This document shows positions 16,728-26,622 of a stretch of DNA of 64,000 nucleotides, piece by piece. Origin of the DNA: Limisphaera sp. (GTDB taxonomy: Bacteria; Verrucomicrobiota; Verrucomicrobiia; Limisphaerales; Limisphaeraceae). Positions within the stretch are counted from its first letter, which is position 1; every line of letters starts with the position of its first letter. The notes below the pieces were generated by a model, which saw only the letters and a list, made by a program, of their open reading frames with translations, had not been told where the DNA came from and did no database searches. The stretch lies in assembly GCA_025057755.1 (NCBI GenBank), contig JANWVC010000020.1, forward strand, positions 25,809-89,808, written 5' to 3'. The position numbers were made by a program, and so were the translations under genes.

Positions 16728-19700
16728 ACACGCAGCAGTCGTCCGAAGCCGGACCCGTACGCGAACGCCAGTACTGGCGCAGTATGGACCAATGGGCACG
16801 CAGCCCGGAGGCCCAGCAATGGCTGGAGCGGGAATTCCCGGAGGCGTTGACCGAGGCTCCTGATGTCGTGTCCCGTCGGGAGTTTGTACGGCTGATGTCG
16901 GCTTCGTTGCTCTTGGCGGGTGTCGGATTGGGCAGCAGCGGTTGTCGCCGGCCCGAAGAGTACTTGATGCCTTTTGCCCAGCAGCCGGAGGGTTACGTGC
17001 ATGGGCGTCCAGAGTTCTATGCGACGGCCATGCCGACACGCACAGGGGCCATTCCGTTGGTGGTCAAGGTCCATGAGGGCAGACCCATCAAAATCGAGGG
17101 CAACGACCGGTATCCAGATGGCAACGGTGGCACAGACCGATGGGCGCAAGCTTCGATTCTAAGCATGTATGACCCTGACCGGGCTCGTCGCATCACGCAT
17201 CAAGGTCAAACGGTGCCGCGTCAGGTGGGATTCGATCAATTGGCTCGATTCGCCGAAGAGTTAAGGCACAGCGGAGGCCGCGGTTGGGCCATTTTGGCCG
17301 AGCCCTCCACCTCACCGTCTCGCGCGCGGCTTCGTCGGGAATTGGTCTCCGTGTGCCCCGAGGTGATTTGGTGCGAGCATGATCCCTTGGACCTGGGCGT
17401 GCATCGGAGGGCGGCAACGTTGGCTTATGGACGGCCGGTGCAACCACGATTACGATTTGATCGTGCGCGGGTGATCGTTTCGTTGGACTGCGATTTCCTG
17501 GGCACAGAAGACGATGCTTTCCAGCACATCCGAAGATTTGCTGCGGGCAGACGCTTGGAGCAGCCGAGTGACACCATCAACCGGCTCTACGTGGTGGAAC
17601 CGTTGCTGACCTTGACGGGTGTTCAGGCGGACCATCGACTGCGCTTGCCTGCCTCGCTGGTTCCGGCTGCAGCTCTGGCCCTGGCGCGTTTGTGTGGCGT
17701 GTCAGGTTTACCGGAGTTACCTACCGAAGGCCTCTGGATGGAGTGGCTGGAAGGTTGTGCTCAGGACCTGCGTGCCCATTCAGGCCAAGTGCTGGTGGTG
17801 GCAGGGTATCGTCAACCGTTGGCCGTGCACCTCCTGGCGCATGCCATCAATCACGCTCTGGGAGCGGTGGGTGAGACATTGGAATTGGTGCCCGCCGAAC
17901 CCGCTTCTGAGGATGGTTTGGCTTCATTGGCCCAGTTGCTTCGGCAAGATCGGGTTCAGACGCTGGTAATCTTGGGAGCCAATCCCGTTTACACTGCGCC
18001 GGTGGATTTGCAGTGGTCCGAAGCGCAGGGGAAAGCCCGCGCGGTCTTGCGCCTTGGTTATGCGGAGGATGAGACCTTTCCCTTTTGTCATTGGCATTTC
18101 CCGCTGGCGCATTATTTGGAGAGCTGGGGCGATGTGTTGACCAGCGACGGGGCGTACCTGCCCGTTCAACCCTTGATTCAGCCGTTGTTCGGCGGTCTGA
18201 CGGAGCTGGAATTCTTGGCTCGTCTGATGGGGCGCTCTGTCACCAGCCCTTATGAAATCGTGCGGGAAACATTCCGCGAGCGAGTCCAGCCGGCCAACGC
18301 GGAGGAGGAGTGGAAACGGTTTTTGCATGACGGTTATTGGAGTGGTCCTAGCTCTCCACTGCCCCGTCTGCCGATCCAAGAGGCAGTGATCCGCCAAGCC
18401 TGTGCCGGACTTACCTTCCCCTTACCGGGTCCCAATCGGCTCGAGATCGTGTGGCATCGTGATCACAAGGTCGATGATGGACGCTATGCCAATAATGGAT
18501 GGCTTCAAGAGCTGCCCGATCCGATCACGAAGATAACATGGGACAATGCTGTGTTGATGAGTCGCCGCACGGCCTTGGAGCTTGGTGTCAAAAACAGTGA
18601 GCTGGTCGAGGTGCGGCTGGGGGAACGGGTGGTGCTGGGCCCGGCTTGGGTGCAGCCGGGTATGGCGGATCATGTGCTGGCAGTGGCGTTGGGCTATGGC
18701 CGAGAACGCGCAGGGCGAGTGGGACGCCGGGTTGGATTCAATGCCTACGCGCTTCGACCCGGGGCGACCCCGCATTTTGTGACTGGTGCCCAAGTTCGCG
18801 GCACGGGCCGCTCTTATGCGCTGGCATGCACGCAAGACCACTGGTCCATGGAGGGCCGCCCGATCATCCGAGAGGCCAATTTGGACCAGTTTCGGAAATA
18901 TCCGGATTTCGTGAAGCGTTTAAACCTTCACGAGCCTCCGGTGGTGGCGCCGTTGTATCCCAATCCACTCGATCGTGAAAAGCCCCGAGCGTTGCATCAA
19001 TGGGGTATGTCCATTGACTTGAATGCATGCGTGGGTTGCTCCGCCTGTGTAGTTGCGTGTCAAAGTGAAAACAACATCCCCATTGTGGGGAAGGACCAGG
19101 TCCGACGCGGCCGGGAGATGCACTGGATGCGGATCGACCGGTATTACGCGAGTCATCCCGCGCGACAGACGGACAAGAGCGTGTGGCGGCGCTCGGAGCA
19201 ACTCTGGCGCGAATCGTGGATCGATGATGTTCAAGTGGTGATGCAGCCCATGCTGTGTCAGCATTGCGAGGCTGCGCCGTGTGAAAACGTTTGCCCGGTC
19301 AATGCGACCGTGCACGATCATGAGGGACTGAATGTCATGGTGTACAACCGTTGTGTGGGCACGCGGTATTGCTCCAACAACTGTCCTTACAAGGTACGCC
19401 GCTTCAATTTCTTCGACTATAACAAGCGTCCGCTGGACGGCCTTTACAAGGGGCCTTTTGCGCGCAGGCCGCAAGAGGAGTTGGAGCTTGTCAAGATGGT
19501 CAAGAATCCCGACGTAACCGTACGGATGCGGGGCGTCATGGAGAAATGCACGTTTTGCATTCAACGGATCGAGCAGGCCAAGATTCAGCGCAAAGTCCAG
19601 GCGCGTGACTCGGGCGACGTGGTGGTGCCGGACGGTGCTTTCACCACGGCCTGTGCCCAGGCATGTCCGGCGGGTGCGATTGTTTTTGGTAACGTGGCAG

Positions 19701-19957
19701 ACCCGAACAGCCGGGTTTCACGTCTCAAGCGACAGTTGCGGGACTACACCGTATTGGAGTTTCTTCATATCAAACCGCGGACGACCTACCTGGCCCGGAT
19801 CCGCAATCCGAATCCTGCCATGCCGGATTATCATGAGATTCCATTGACACTGGCTGAGTACACAGCTCGCTCGGGGGATCCGTTTGCGTCCGTTCACGGT
19901 GCTTCGGAGTCGCACGGGCACGACTCCGGCACGGATGTTCCGGCGCGTGCCCATTGA
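16724..19957 (+). CDS. actB: Alternative complex III subunit ActB (molybdopterin-like plus Fe-S fusion)
   Basis: ActB is the large periplasmic subunit of alternative complex III. The start at 16724 overlaps the actA stop (ATGA); the frame is open upstream but overlaps actA. The 1077-residue protein has a Tat-type signal ([20 protein letters not shown]) followed by a lipobox-like SSGC, so it may be an exported lipoprotein. Residues to about 720 form the molybdopterin-oxidoreductase-like part, which in this complex carries no molybdenum cofactor. The rest is a ferredoxin-type domain with four cysteine clusters: [35 protein letters not shown], and CTFC with CAQAC. These fit three 4Fe-4S and one 3Fe-4S centre, as in characterised ActB. 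Confidence 0.95.
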   Translation: MNTQQSSEAGPVRERQYWRSMDQWARSPEAQQWLEREFPEALTEAPDVVSRREFVRLMSASLLLAGVGLGSSGCRRPEEYLMPFAQQPEGYVHGRPEFYATAMPTRTGAIPLVVKVHEGRPIKIEGNDRYPDGNGGTDRWAQASILSMYDPDRARRITHQGQTVPRQVGFDQLARFAEELRHSGGRGWAILAEPSTSPSRARLRRELVSVCPEVIWCEHDPLDLGVHRRAATLAYGRPVQPRLRFDRARVIVSLDCDFLGTEDDAFQHIRRFAAGRRLEQPSDTINRLYVVEPLLTLTGVQADHRLRLPASLVPAAALALARLCGVSGLPELPTEGLWMEWLEGCAQDLRAHSGQVLVVAGYRQPLAVHLLAHAINHALGAVGETLELVPAEPASEDGLASLAQLLRQDRVQTLVILGANPVYTAPVDLQWSEAQGKARAVLRLGYAEDETFPFCHWHFPLAHYLESWGDVLTSDGAYLPVQPLIQPLFGGLTELEFLARLMGRSVTSPYEIVRETFRERVQPANAEEEWKRFLHDGYWSGPSSPLPRLPIQEAVIRQACAGLTFPLPGPNRLEIVWHRDHKVDDGRYANNGWLQELPDPITKITWDNAVLMSRRTALELGVKNSELVEVRLGERVVLGPAWVQPGMADHVLAVALGYGRERAGRVGRRVGFNAYALRPGATPHFVTGAQVRGTGRSYALACTQDHWSMEGRPIIREANLDQFRKYPDFVKRLNLHEPPVVAPLYPNPLDREKPRALHQWGMSIDLNACVGCSACVVACQSENNIPIVGKDQVRRGREMHWMRIDRYYASHPARQTDKSVWRRSEQLWRESWIDDVQVVMQPMLCQHCEAAPCENVCPVNATVHDHEGLNVMVYNRCVGTRYCSNNCPYKVRRFNFFDYNKRPLDGLYKGPFARRPQEELELVKMVKNPDVTVRMRGVMEKCTFCIQRIEQAKIQRKVQARDSGDVVVPDGAFTTACAQACPAGAIVFGNVADPNSRVSRLKRQLRDYTVLEFLHIKPRTTYLARIRNPNPAMPDYHEIPLTLAEYTARSGDPFASVHGASESHGHDSGTDVPARAH

Positions 19958-19976
19958 AGCGGGGAGGTTGGTGACC

Positions 19977-21404
19977 ATGGCTGAAGTTGCTGCATCGATG
20001 ATGCCCCCGCCGGTCCCCAAGGAACTGGAGCGTCCGCCGTTGGTGTTGAACCAGCGGAGTTTGGGCTGGATTTCTGATCATATTGCAGGGATCGCGGAAG
20101 GGAAGGCACCCCTTTGGTGGTGGCTGGCGTTTGTGCCCAGCTTTCTAATGTTCCTGCTCTTGATCGCCATGCTGGCTTATCAGATCAGCACGGGCGTTGG
20201 AGTGTGGGGCAATCACCATCCAACAATGTGGGGTTGGGACATCATCAACTTCGTATGGTGGATCGGCATTGGGCATGCCGGGACGCTCATTTCTGCGATT
20301 CTGTTTTTGTTGCGTCAACGATGGCGTACGGCGGTGAATCGGGCTGCCGAGGCGATGACGATCTTTGCCGTCATGTGCGCCGGCATTTATCCGGCGGTGC
20401 ACGTGGGCCGGGTCTGGTTCGACTGGTATTTGTTCCCCATTCCCAATGCCAACGGGATCTGGCCGCAATTCCGTTCGCCGTTGATGTGGGACGTCTTTGC
20501 CGTGTCCACGTATTTTACCGTTTCGGTGCTTTTTTGGTACATGGGGTTGATTCCCGATCTGGCAGTGATGCGGGATCGGGCGCGGACCCGGTTCCGGCAG
20601 ATCGTGTATGGATTGCTGGCGCTCGGTTGGACGGGGGCTAACCGGCATTGGACCAATTACGAAAAAGCATACCTGATTTTAGCGGGACTGAGCACACCCT
20701 TGGTGTTGTCGGTGCATTCTATTGTGTCCCTGGATTTCGCAGTGTCCCAGTTGCCGGGATGGCATACGACGATTTTCCCACCGTACTTCGTAGCCGGGGC
20801 CATCTTTTCCGGATTCGGCATGGTGCTGACGTTGTTGGTGCCCTTGCGGAAACTCTGTCGGTTGGAGGACGTGATCACGATGCGGCACATCGACGTGATG
20901 TGCAAGGTAACCCTGGCCACCGGAAGCATTGTGGGATACGCCTATGCCATGGAGTTTTTCATCGCATGGTACAGCGGCAGTCCGTATGAGCGGTTTGCCT
21001 TTTTGAATCGGGCGTTGGGCCCTTATTGGTGGGGTTACTGGCTAATGTTGATCTGCAACGTGGCTGTGCCGCAGTTGTTTTGGTTTCGGCGCGTGCGGCA
21101 AAACCTCTGGCTTGTGTTTGTGATTTCGATTCTGGTGAACATTGGCATGTGGTTCGAACGATTTGTGATTATCGTGATCTCGTTGCACCGGGAGTTTTTG
21201 CCGGCCAATTGGGGGTATTATATGCCGACCTGGGTGGATGTGGCCACTTTTCTGGGTACGTTCGGCCTGTTTTTCACGATGTTTCTCCTGTTTATGCGGT
21301 TTTTGCCCATGATTGCCATTTCGGAGGTGAAAGGAGTGACGCCTCAGGCTGATCCGCATCATCCGTTGGGCGGGGCCAAACTGCACGGAGGAGCTGCCTC
21401 ATGA
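19977..21404 (+). CDS. actC: Alternative complex III membrane subunit ActC (NrfD-like)
   Basis: ActC is a ten-helix NrfD-like protein proposed to bind quinol. The ATG at 19977 follows GGGGAGG at 9 bases; an upstream in-frame extension overlaps actB and is rejected. The 475-residue product shows [56 protein letters not shown] and later [12 protein letters not shown], all characteristic of ActC/ActF. It overlaps actD by four bases. A paralogue with the same role (ActF) lies two genes downstream. Confidence 0.94.
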   Translation: MAEVAASMMPPPVPKELERPPLVLNQRSLGWISDHIAGIAEGKAPLWWWLAFVPSFLMFLLLIAMLAYQISTGVGVWGNHHPTMWGWDIINFVWWIGIGHAGTLISAILFLLRQRWRTAVNRAAEAMTIFAVMCAGIYPAVHVGRVWFDWYLFPIPNANGIWPQFRSPLMWDVFAVSTYFTVSVLFWYMGLIPDLAVMRDRARTRFRQIVYGLLALGWTGANRHWTNYEKAYLILAGLSTPLVLSVHSIVSLDFAVSQLPGWHTTIFPPYFVAGAIFSGFGMVLTLLVPLRKLCRLEDVITMRHIDVMCKVTLATGSIVGYAYAMEFFIAWYSGSPYERFAFLNRALGPYWWGYWLMLICNVAVPQLFWFRRVRQNLWLVFVISILVNIGMWFERFVIIVISLHREFLPANWGYYMPTWVDVATFLGTFGLFFTMFLLFMRFLPMIAISEVKGVTPQADPHHPLGGAKLHGGAAS

Positions 21405-21946
21405 ACGAATCGGCCAAGTCATTCGGAGTTTTGGCAGAGTTCGCTACGCCGGCTGATTTGATGCATGCGGCGGAAAAGGTTCGGGACGCGGGTTACCAGC
21501 GTTGGGATGTTTACACCCCCTTTCCGGTTCATGGCATGGATCACGCCATGGGCTTGAAGAATTCGAAGGTAGGATGGTTTGCCTTTTTGGGCGGGCTGAC
21601 CGGTTATACCACGGGCATGTTGATGATTTGGTACATGAACGCCCATGACTACCCGATTGTGGTGGGCGGCAAGCCGATGTTCAGTCCTTTTTCCGCTTTC
21701 CCGCCCTCATACGAATTGACCATTTTGCTGGGGGCCTTCGGTGCGTTGGGGGGGATGTTGATTCTGAATCGGCTGCCTCGCTGGCATCATCCCTTGTTGA
21801 AGCACCCACGGTTCATCAATCGAGGTGCGAGTCACGATAAGTTCTTTCTGGTGATCGAGGCTTCAGATCCCAAATACGATGAAAGGGCGGTGAAGGAGTT
21901 TTTAGCTGCCCTGGGCGGGCGGAACATTGAGGTGGTGGAGGAGTGA
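21401..21946 (+). CDS. actD: Alternative complex III subunit ActD (DUF3341)
   Basis: ActD is a small two-helix subunit of the complex. The 181 residues contain the family opening [20 protein letters not shown], the segment [18 protein letters not shown], and helices [20 protein letters not shown] and [17 protein letters not shown]. The soluble C-terminal part ends with a short repeat of the N-terminal fold ([11 protein letters not shown]). The start overlaps the actC stop and its stop overlaps the actE start, consistent with coupled synthesis of a fixed-stoichiometry complex. Confidence 0.93.
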   Translation: MNESAKSFGVLAEFATPADLMHAAEKVRDAGYQRWDVYTPFPVHGMDHAMGLKNSKVGWFAFLGGLTGYTTGMLMIWYMNAHDYPIVVGGKPMFSPFSAFPPSYELTILLGAFGALGGMLILNRLPRWHHPLLKHPRFINRGASHDKFFLVIEASDPKYDERAVKEFLAALGGRNIEVVEE

Positions 21947-22596
21947 TGCGTTATTTTCTGCTCATTTACGCCCTGGTGGTGGGCATCGTCGTGGCGATTG
22001 CCGGATGCCGAGGCAGCCTGTCGCGCAAGCCTCCCATTGAAGTCTTTCCGGACATGGACCGTCAGTTAAAATTGCGGCCGCAACAACCGAATGGTTTTTT
22101 CCCGAACGGAATAAGTTCCCAACCACCGGTTCCGGGTACGATCCGACGTTCGCTTCCCATTCAGACCCTTAGCGGACCGGTTTATCCGTTTGAGGATGCG
22201 CCGGTGAACACGGGTCGATGGCCCGGTGTGACGAATTTCGTGGAATTGAATCCATTGGCGGTGAGTGGGGCCCTCCTGCGACGGGGGCAGGAGCGATTTG
22301 GCATTTATTGCGCTCCCTGCCACGGGCCGGCCGGTGATGGCAACGGGGTGACGCGGAAGCTGGGGATGGCCGTGGTGGCCAATCTGCACGATCCGCGCAT
22401 TGTGGAAATGCCGGACGGCGAAATTTTTCATGTCATCAGCCACGGTCGGAATTTGATGCAGGGATACGCCGCGCAAATCCCGGTGGAGGACCGCTGGGCG
22501 ATTGTCGCCTATGTGCGCGTCTTGCAGCGGAGTTGGCTGGGTAGCTTAGAAGATTTGCCTTTGCATCTGCGACAAAGTTTGGAGCGTCAACCATGA
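21946..22596 (+). CDS. actE: Alternative complex III subunit ActE, monohaem cytochrome c lipoprotein
   Basis: ActE is a lipid-anchored c-type cytochrome of the complex. The N-terminus (FLLIYALVVGIVVAIAGC) is a lipoprotein signal with the lipobox cysteine. One haem motif, CAPCH, lies near residue 120 in YCAPCHGPAGDGNG, and the axial methionine is probably in NLMQGYA. The 216-residue length is typical. The ATG at 21946 shares its A with the actD stop (TGATG); a GTG one codon earlier is possible. Its end overlaps actF. Confidence 0.93.
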   Translation: MRYFLLIYALVVGIVVAIAGCRGSLSRKPPIEVFPDMDRQLKLRPQQPNGFFPNGISSQPPVPGTIRRSLPIQTLSGPVYPFEDAPVNTGRWPGVTNFVELNPLAVSGALLRRGQERFGIYCAPCHGPAGDGNGVTRKLGMAVVANLHDPRIVEMPDGEIFHVISHGRNLMQGYAAQIPVEDRWAIVAYVRVLQRSWLGSLEDLPLHLRQSLERQP

Positions 22597-23864
22597 CCGC
22601 GAAACAAGTGCAACTGGGACCGCCCTGGGACTTGGAACGCTGGCGCCGGGTGCCGGATTTTTGCTTGGTGGGCGGGGGGATTTTGGCGGTGCTGGGAGCC
22701 ATACTGAACCTCAAGGAGTTTGCGCATGCTTGGCTACTTGGGTTCATGTTTTGGTTGAGCATCGGCCTGGGGGCCCTTTTTCTGGTCATGGTGCACCACC
22801 TGTTTGATGCCGGATGGTCGGTGCCCATCCGGCGCCAATGTGAGCACATTGCCAGTTTGCTGTTCCCATGGATGCTGATTTTGTGGGTGCCGGTGGGTCT
22901 ATTGGCTCCCCATTTGTACAGTTGGATGACCCTGGATCCAAATCAGGACCATGCGTTGCATGCAAAATGGCCCTTACTGACGCGACCTGCCTTTTATCTG
23001 ATTTCATTATTGTGTTTTGCCGCCTGGGGTTTCTTTGCGCATCGGCTGCGGCGATGGTCGCTGCGGCAGGACGAGACTGGTGAGGCCCTCTGCACCTTTC
23101 GAATGCGGTTTTATTCGGCCTCGGGGATCTTTGTGTATGCGTTTACTTTGACACTGGCTGCGATTCTCTGGATGAAGGCGATGCAGCACCAGTGGTTTTC
23201 CACCATGTACGGGGTGTATTACTTTGCCGGCAGTGTCTGGGCTACATTAACCACGGTGTATGTCATCACGGCGGTGTTGAATCGTCAACGAGTGCTGACG
23301 CATGTCCTGCATGATCATCAGTTTTACTTCCTGGGCACATTGATCTTCGCCTTCACGGTGTTTTACGCTTACATCCACTTCAGCCAATATTTCATCATTT
23401 GGAACGCGAACATCCCGGAGGAAACCTTTTGGTACGTGATCCGGGAGCGTGGCGGTTGGTTTTGGGTTGGATTAGTCATCATCTTCGGGCACTTCTTCTT
23501 GCCGTTTCTGGCGTTGCTGCGGATTGATGCCAAGAGCCAGTTATGGTTGATGGGGCCGTTGATGGTTTGGGCCTGGCTGATGCACGGCGTGGACCTTGGG
23601 TTCAATATTTACCCCGTGATCCATCCGGAGGGTCCGCCGCTGCAATGGCTGTGGCTCCCCTTGGGGTGTTGGGCCTTCATGGGCGGACTGCTCACCAAAC
23701 GATACCTCGCCAAGTATGCTGCAGCGGCCCCTTATCCGGTCAAAGACCCGCGTTTGATTGAGGCCATGGGCATGTACCATCCAGTTCCGACTCAGATTTC
23801 CGGGGGCGAATTGGATCAGGTGGACGATCTTCCGGATGCACCCCCGCAACCGGAACGCGGGTGA
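22593..23864 (+). CDS. actF: Alternative complex III membrane subunit ActF (NrfD-like)
   Basis: ActF is the second large NrfD-like membrane subunit. The 423 residues contain about ten helices, with FWLSIGLGALFLVMVHHLFDAGW and QYFIIWNANIPEETFWY as recognisable ActF stretches, followed by WFWVGLVIIFGHFFLPFLALL. The C-terminal tail is acidic and Pro-rich. The ATG overlaps the actE stop (ATGA). Beyond it the usual next step would be a true cytochrome oxidase. Here a small membrane protein and a modified cbb3-like trio follow instead. Confidence 0.94.
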   Translation: MTAKQVQLGPPWDLERWRRVPDFCLVGGGILAVLGAILNLKEFAHAWLLGFMFWLSIGLGALFLVMVHHLFDAGWSVPIRRQCEHIASLLFPWMLILWVPVGLLAPHLYSWMTLDPNQDHALHAKWPLLTRPAFYLISLLCFAAWGFFAHRLRRWSLRQDETGEALCTFRMRFYSASGIFVYAFTLTLAAILWMKAMQHQWFSTMYGVYYFAGSVWATLTTVYVITAVLNRQRVLTHVLHDHQFYFLGTLIFAFTVFYAYIHFSQYFIIWNANIPEETFWYVIRERGGWFWVGLVIIFGHFFLPFLALLRIDAKSQLWLMGPLMVWAWLMHGVDLGFNIYPVIHPEGPPLQWLWLPLGCWAFMGGLLTKRYLAKYAAAAPYPVKDPRLIEAMGMYHPVPTQISGGELDQVDDLPDAPPQPERG

Positions 23865-23876
23865 ACGAGTCTGGGC

Positions 23877-24254
23877 ATGAAATCGAGTGCTGCAGCGGTT
23901 AAGAACGGATTGTGGCGTTATGTGGCAGCGGCGTTGATTGCGCTGGGCGCCGTGGTGCTGACGGTGGTGGCTACGCGCCGGCTGGTCAGCCCGCCGCCGT
24001 TGAACGCGCAACGAGCTGCCGAGCGTTACAAGGCTTTGGAGGAAGTGCGTGCCAGTTCACAACTGATGTTGACCACGGCCGCGTGGTTGAATCGAGATCA
24101 GGGAGTGGTGCGCCTGCCCATTGAGCTGGCGATGGAGATTGTAGAGCGCGAATGGCGCGACCCCGCTCAAGGACGGTCCAATTTGATGGAGCGCGTGCGG
24201 CGCGCTTATGCCGCGCCGCCTGCGCCGCCTGTCCAACCCAGTCCGTACGAATGA
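23877..24254 (+). CDS. Unknown membrane-anchored protein of the Act operon
   Basis: This 125-residue protein has a single N-terminal helix (YVAAALIALGAVVLTVVATRR) and then a soluble part that is probably periplasmic. The soluble part contains the ordered stretch LNRDQGVVRLPIELAMEIVERE and ends in a Pro/Ala-rich tail. It starts 12 bases after actF, and its stop overlaps the CcoN-like ATG, so it is firmly inside the operon. I do not know a named family, though proteins of this shape (one helix, then an R-L-P-I-x-x-AM-like motif) appear familiar from Act and oxidase gene neighbourhoods. A role in assembling or bridging the respiratory complexes is inferred from position alone. Confidence 0.65.
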   Translation: MKSSAAAVKNGLWRYVAAALIALGAVVLTVVATRRLVSPPPLNAQRAAERYKALEEVRASSQLMLTTAAWLNRDQGVVRLPIELAMEIVEREWRDPAQGRSNLMERVRRAYAAPPAPPVQPSPYE

Positions 24255-25729
24255 AGGTCGTGGAGCAACGAGAGAGACCGGTGGAGACTGGTCGGCTGCC
24301 AATGGTGAAAGGCGAGGCAGGGCAACCTGGGGAGAAGGTTTCCGGAGGTTTTTGGGCCGTCATGGGGTGGGTTGGGGGCGGGGCCTTTGGTTGGGTTGTA
24401 GCGGCCTTGTTGAGCTTGATCGCCTCGATCAAGTTTCACAGTCCGGGATTTTGGGCGGATACGCCACTTTTGACCTATGGACGGGTGCGGGTTGCGGCGT
24501 TGCAAGGAATGTGGTGGGGCGGCGCCGTGCCGTTGTTATTCGGGGCGATGTTGGGTTGGATGGGCCGGTCAGCGCCGGGCGGAGTGCGCTTTTCTGGCTT
24601 GGCGCTGTTGGGAGCGATCGTATGGCATTTGGGTGCGTGCTTGGGGATTGTAGGAGTTCTTTTGGGTCACACGACTGGTTATGACGGCTGGGGTATGCCG
24701 AATGCAGCTGTGTGGGTTTGCGTAGCGGGCTTGCTGTTGTTTACTGTGTCAGTAACGGCCACGTTTCACAATCGGGGCGAGCGGGGTCTGCAGCTGGCCC
24801 ATGGGTTTCTCTGGGCTGGTTACTTGTGGTTGGGCTGGGTTTCGTTGGCGGCGTTTGTGTTGTTGGGCCTCCAGCCTGTTCGAGGTGTGTTGCAGTGGTT
24901 GGTGGACGCCTGGTATGTCGCCAACGCGCAGATGGTGGCCGGCACGCTTCTGGGCTGGGGGATTTTGTACGCGTGGTTGCCGGTTTGGACGGGACGACCT
25001 TTGTATAGCAGGTATCTGGGCATGATGACGTTTTTGGGTTTGGTAATGTTGGCCGGCTGGACGGGCGTAACGCCGTCTGCTCCGGTGCCGGCCTGGTTGC
25101 CAGTGCTCGCTACAGTGACGACTGTCCTTTGCATCGTACCTTGGACGGCAGCGTGGTTGAATTGGCGCGGGTCTGTTTCGCGCTGTGGGTGCGTCTTGTG
25201 GCGGGATGCCGTGGCATGCTTCGCCGTAGTTGGTTGTGTCGCTTTTTTCTGGAGTGCGGTTGGAAAGTTAGGGTTGCACGTGCCAGGGATTTCCACGGTT
25301 TTAGAGTTTACCTGGTGGGAACCGGCGCGCCATTGGGCGCACGTGTGTGGGTTTTTGGGACTCACAGGTGTGGCGGGGACGTACGCCTGGTTGAGAAGCT
25401 TTCCTGAGAGGGAGGGGCGGGCAGTCGCGGCTCGTACACAATTTTGGTGCTTGACAGCGGGGTTGGTATTGTGTGTGGCGCCGCTGGCAGTCGCAGGCAT
25501 TGTACAGGGACTGAGTTGGCAGGATCCGAGCGTGCCGAATGTCGAAGTTCTTCGTCGGACCTTGATGTGGTTGCGTTTGAGCACTGTGGGGGAACTTTTG
25601 ATGCTAGTGGGTTGGATTCTGTTTTGCGTGACTTTGAGCAGCTTGGCCCTTAAACGCGGCCGGGCATGTTGGTCGGATGGGTGGCGAAGGATCACCACTC
25701 CCCTTCAGGAGCAGGAGACGGCGAAATGA
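24251..25729 (+). CDS. CcoN-like oxidase subunit I homologue lacking haem/copper ligands
   Basis: This is a 492-residue, roughly 12-helix protein. Two segments align by eye with cbb3 oxidase subunit I (CcoN): YGRVRVAALQGMWWGG with the CcoN FGRLRPLHTNA region, and WYVANAQMVAGTLLGWG with WWYGHNAVGFFLTAG. In both, the conserved His (a low-spin haem ligand and a CuB ligand) is replaced. The HH copper pair after the next helix is absent (GWTGVTPSAPVPAW instead). The paired HVH haem ligands near the C-terminus read AHVCGFLGL, leaving one His. Substrate oxygen reduction by this protein is therefore unlikely. The ATG at 24251 overlaps the previous stop, and the CcoO-like gene overlaps its end. Homology is inferred from fold pattern and neighbours; it may be a structural anchor for the two cytochromes. 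Confidence 0.8.
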   Translation: MKVVEQRERPVETGRLPMVKGEAGQPGEKVSGGFWAVMGWVGGGAFGWVVAALLSLIASIKFHSPGFWADTPLLTYGRVRVAALQGMWWGGAVPLLFGAMLGWMGRSAPGGVRFSGLALLGAIVWHLGACLGIVGVLLGHTTGYDGWGMPNAAVWVCVAGLLLFTVSVTATFHNRGERGLQLAHGFLWAGYLWLGWVSLAAFVLLGLQPVRGVLQWLVDAWYVANAQMVAGTLLGWGILYAWLPVWTGRPLYSRYLGMMTFLGLVMLAGWTGVTPSAPVPAWLPVLATVTTVLCIVPWTAAWLNWRGSVSRCGCVLWRDAVACFAVVGCVAFFWSAVGKLGLHVPGISTVLEFTWWEPARHWAHVCGFLGLTGVAGTYAWLRSFPEREGRAVAARTQFWCLTAGLVLCVAPLAVAGIVQGLSWQDPSVPNVEVLRRTLMWLRLSTVGELLMLVGWILFCVTLSSLALKRGRACWSDGWRRITTPLQEQETAK

Positions 25730-26622
25730 GCCGGGGCAGTTGGATTTTCATTTTGTCCTTGCTGGGAATGATAGGATCCTGGTTTGGCACGGTTCTGTAT
25801 CCTCAAATCCAGTTGGGCCGGATGGTAGAAACTCGGACGGTGCCGGATGGTCAGGTTTACCCAGTAGCGCGGCCCGGCTTGGCAGCCCAAGGGCGTGAGG
25901 TATATCGGTCGCAGGGATGTTACACATGCCACAGCCAGCAGGTGCGGCAGGAAGGGGTGTCAGTGGGTCTGGCTATCACAAAGGTAGGGACCAATCAAAC
26001 GGCTCTGGTAGAGGCGATTTTGAGGATAGCTCCGCAATGGCGCCGGGACCAGGTGACAGCAGGATTGGAGCGGTTGCCGTTCCAGGTCATGGATGGAGTT
26101 GCAGCAGCGGAAGCGGAGCGGGCACGACGCCCGTTGGAGGCCGCCGGGGCGACCACGATGGTGACCGTTAGACCGGTGGGTGCGGATCTAGCCCGGGGTT
26201 GGGGGCTGCGACGCAGTGTCGCAGCGGATTTTTTATGGGATCATCCGGTCATGTTGGGTTCGCAGCGGGTTGGACCCGACTTGGCAGGAGTTGGATCGCG
26301 GTTGCCGGATGAAAACTGGCTACTGGTTCATTTGTGGGATCCGCAGATTCATACTCCAGGGTCGATGATGCCTCCGTATCGTTACTTGTTTGAAGTGCGA
26401 CCTGCAGCGGAGGTGGCATCGCAAGATGCGCTGCTTTTGCCTGAGGGGAAAGGGCCCGGACCCGGCAAGGTGGTGGTGCCGCGACCGGAGGCGCGAGCGC
26501 TGGTGGCGTACTTGCGAAGCTTGGAGGCGAAAGCACCTTTGTTTGAGACACCGGTGATACTGCCGGCTGGGCTGTCTGGCACGAGCGCGCTTTCGGTGCA
26601 CGCGGCAGTGGAGCGTCCATGA
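25726..26622 (+). CDS. CcoO-like membrane-anchored cytochrome c
   Basis: This is a 298-residue protein with one N-terminal helix (WIFILSLLGMIGSWFGTVLY) and one haem c site, GCYTCHSQQVR, the form found in the CcoO subunit of cbb3 oxidases. The rest of the CcoO pattern is present later: FLWDHPVMLGSQRVGPDLAGVG, then the axial methionine region PGSMMPPYRY, then ALVAYLRSLE. Between the haem motif and FLWDHP lies about 90 residues, much longer than in ordinary CcoO, because of an inserted Ala/Arg-rich helical segment. The ATG at 25726 overlaps the preceding stop. Haem ligands appear complete, unlike in the CcoN-like partner. Confidence 0.85.
   Translation: MSRGSWIFILSLLGMIGSWFGTVLYPQIQLGRMVETRTVPDGQVYPVARPGLAAQGREVYRSQGCYTCHSQQVRQEGVSVGLAITKVGTNQTALVEAILRIAPQWRRDQVTAGLERLPFQVMDGVAAAEAERARRPLEAAGATTMVTVRPVGADLARGWGLRRSVAADFLWDHPVMLGSQRVGPDLAGVGSRLPDENWLLVHLWDPQIHTPGSMMPPYRYLFEVRPAAEVASQDALLLPEGKGPGPGKVVVPRPEARALVAYLRSLEAKAPLFETPVILPAGLSGTSALSVHAAVERP

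Noticed and set aside
24251..25729. Calling the CcoN-like gene an active cbb3 oxidase (ccoN)
   Set aside because: The neighbours fit that label, but the required His ligands are missing from the sequence, so the symbol would mislead.
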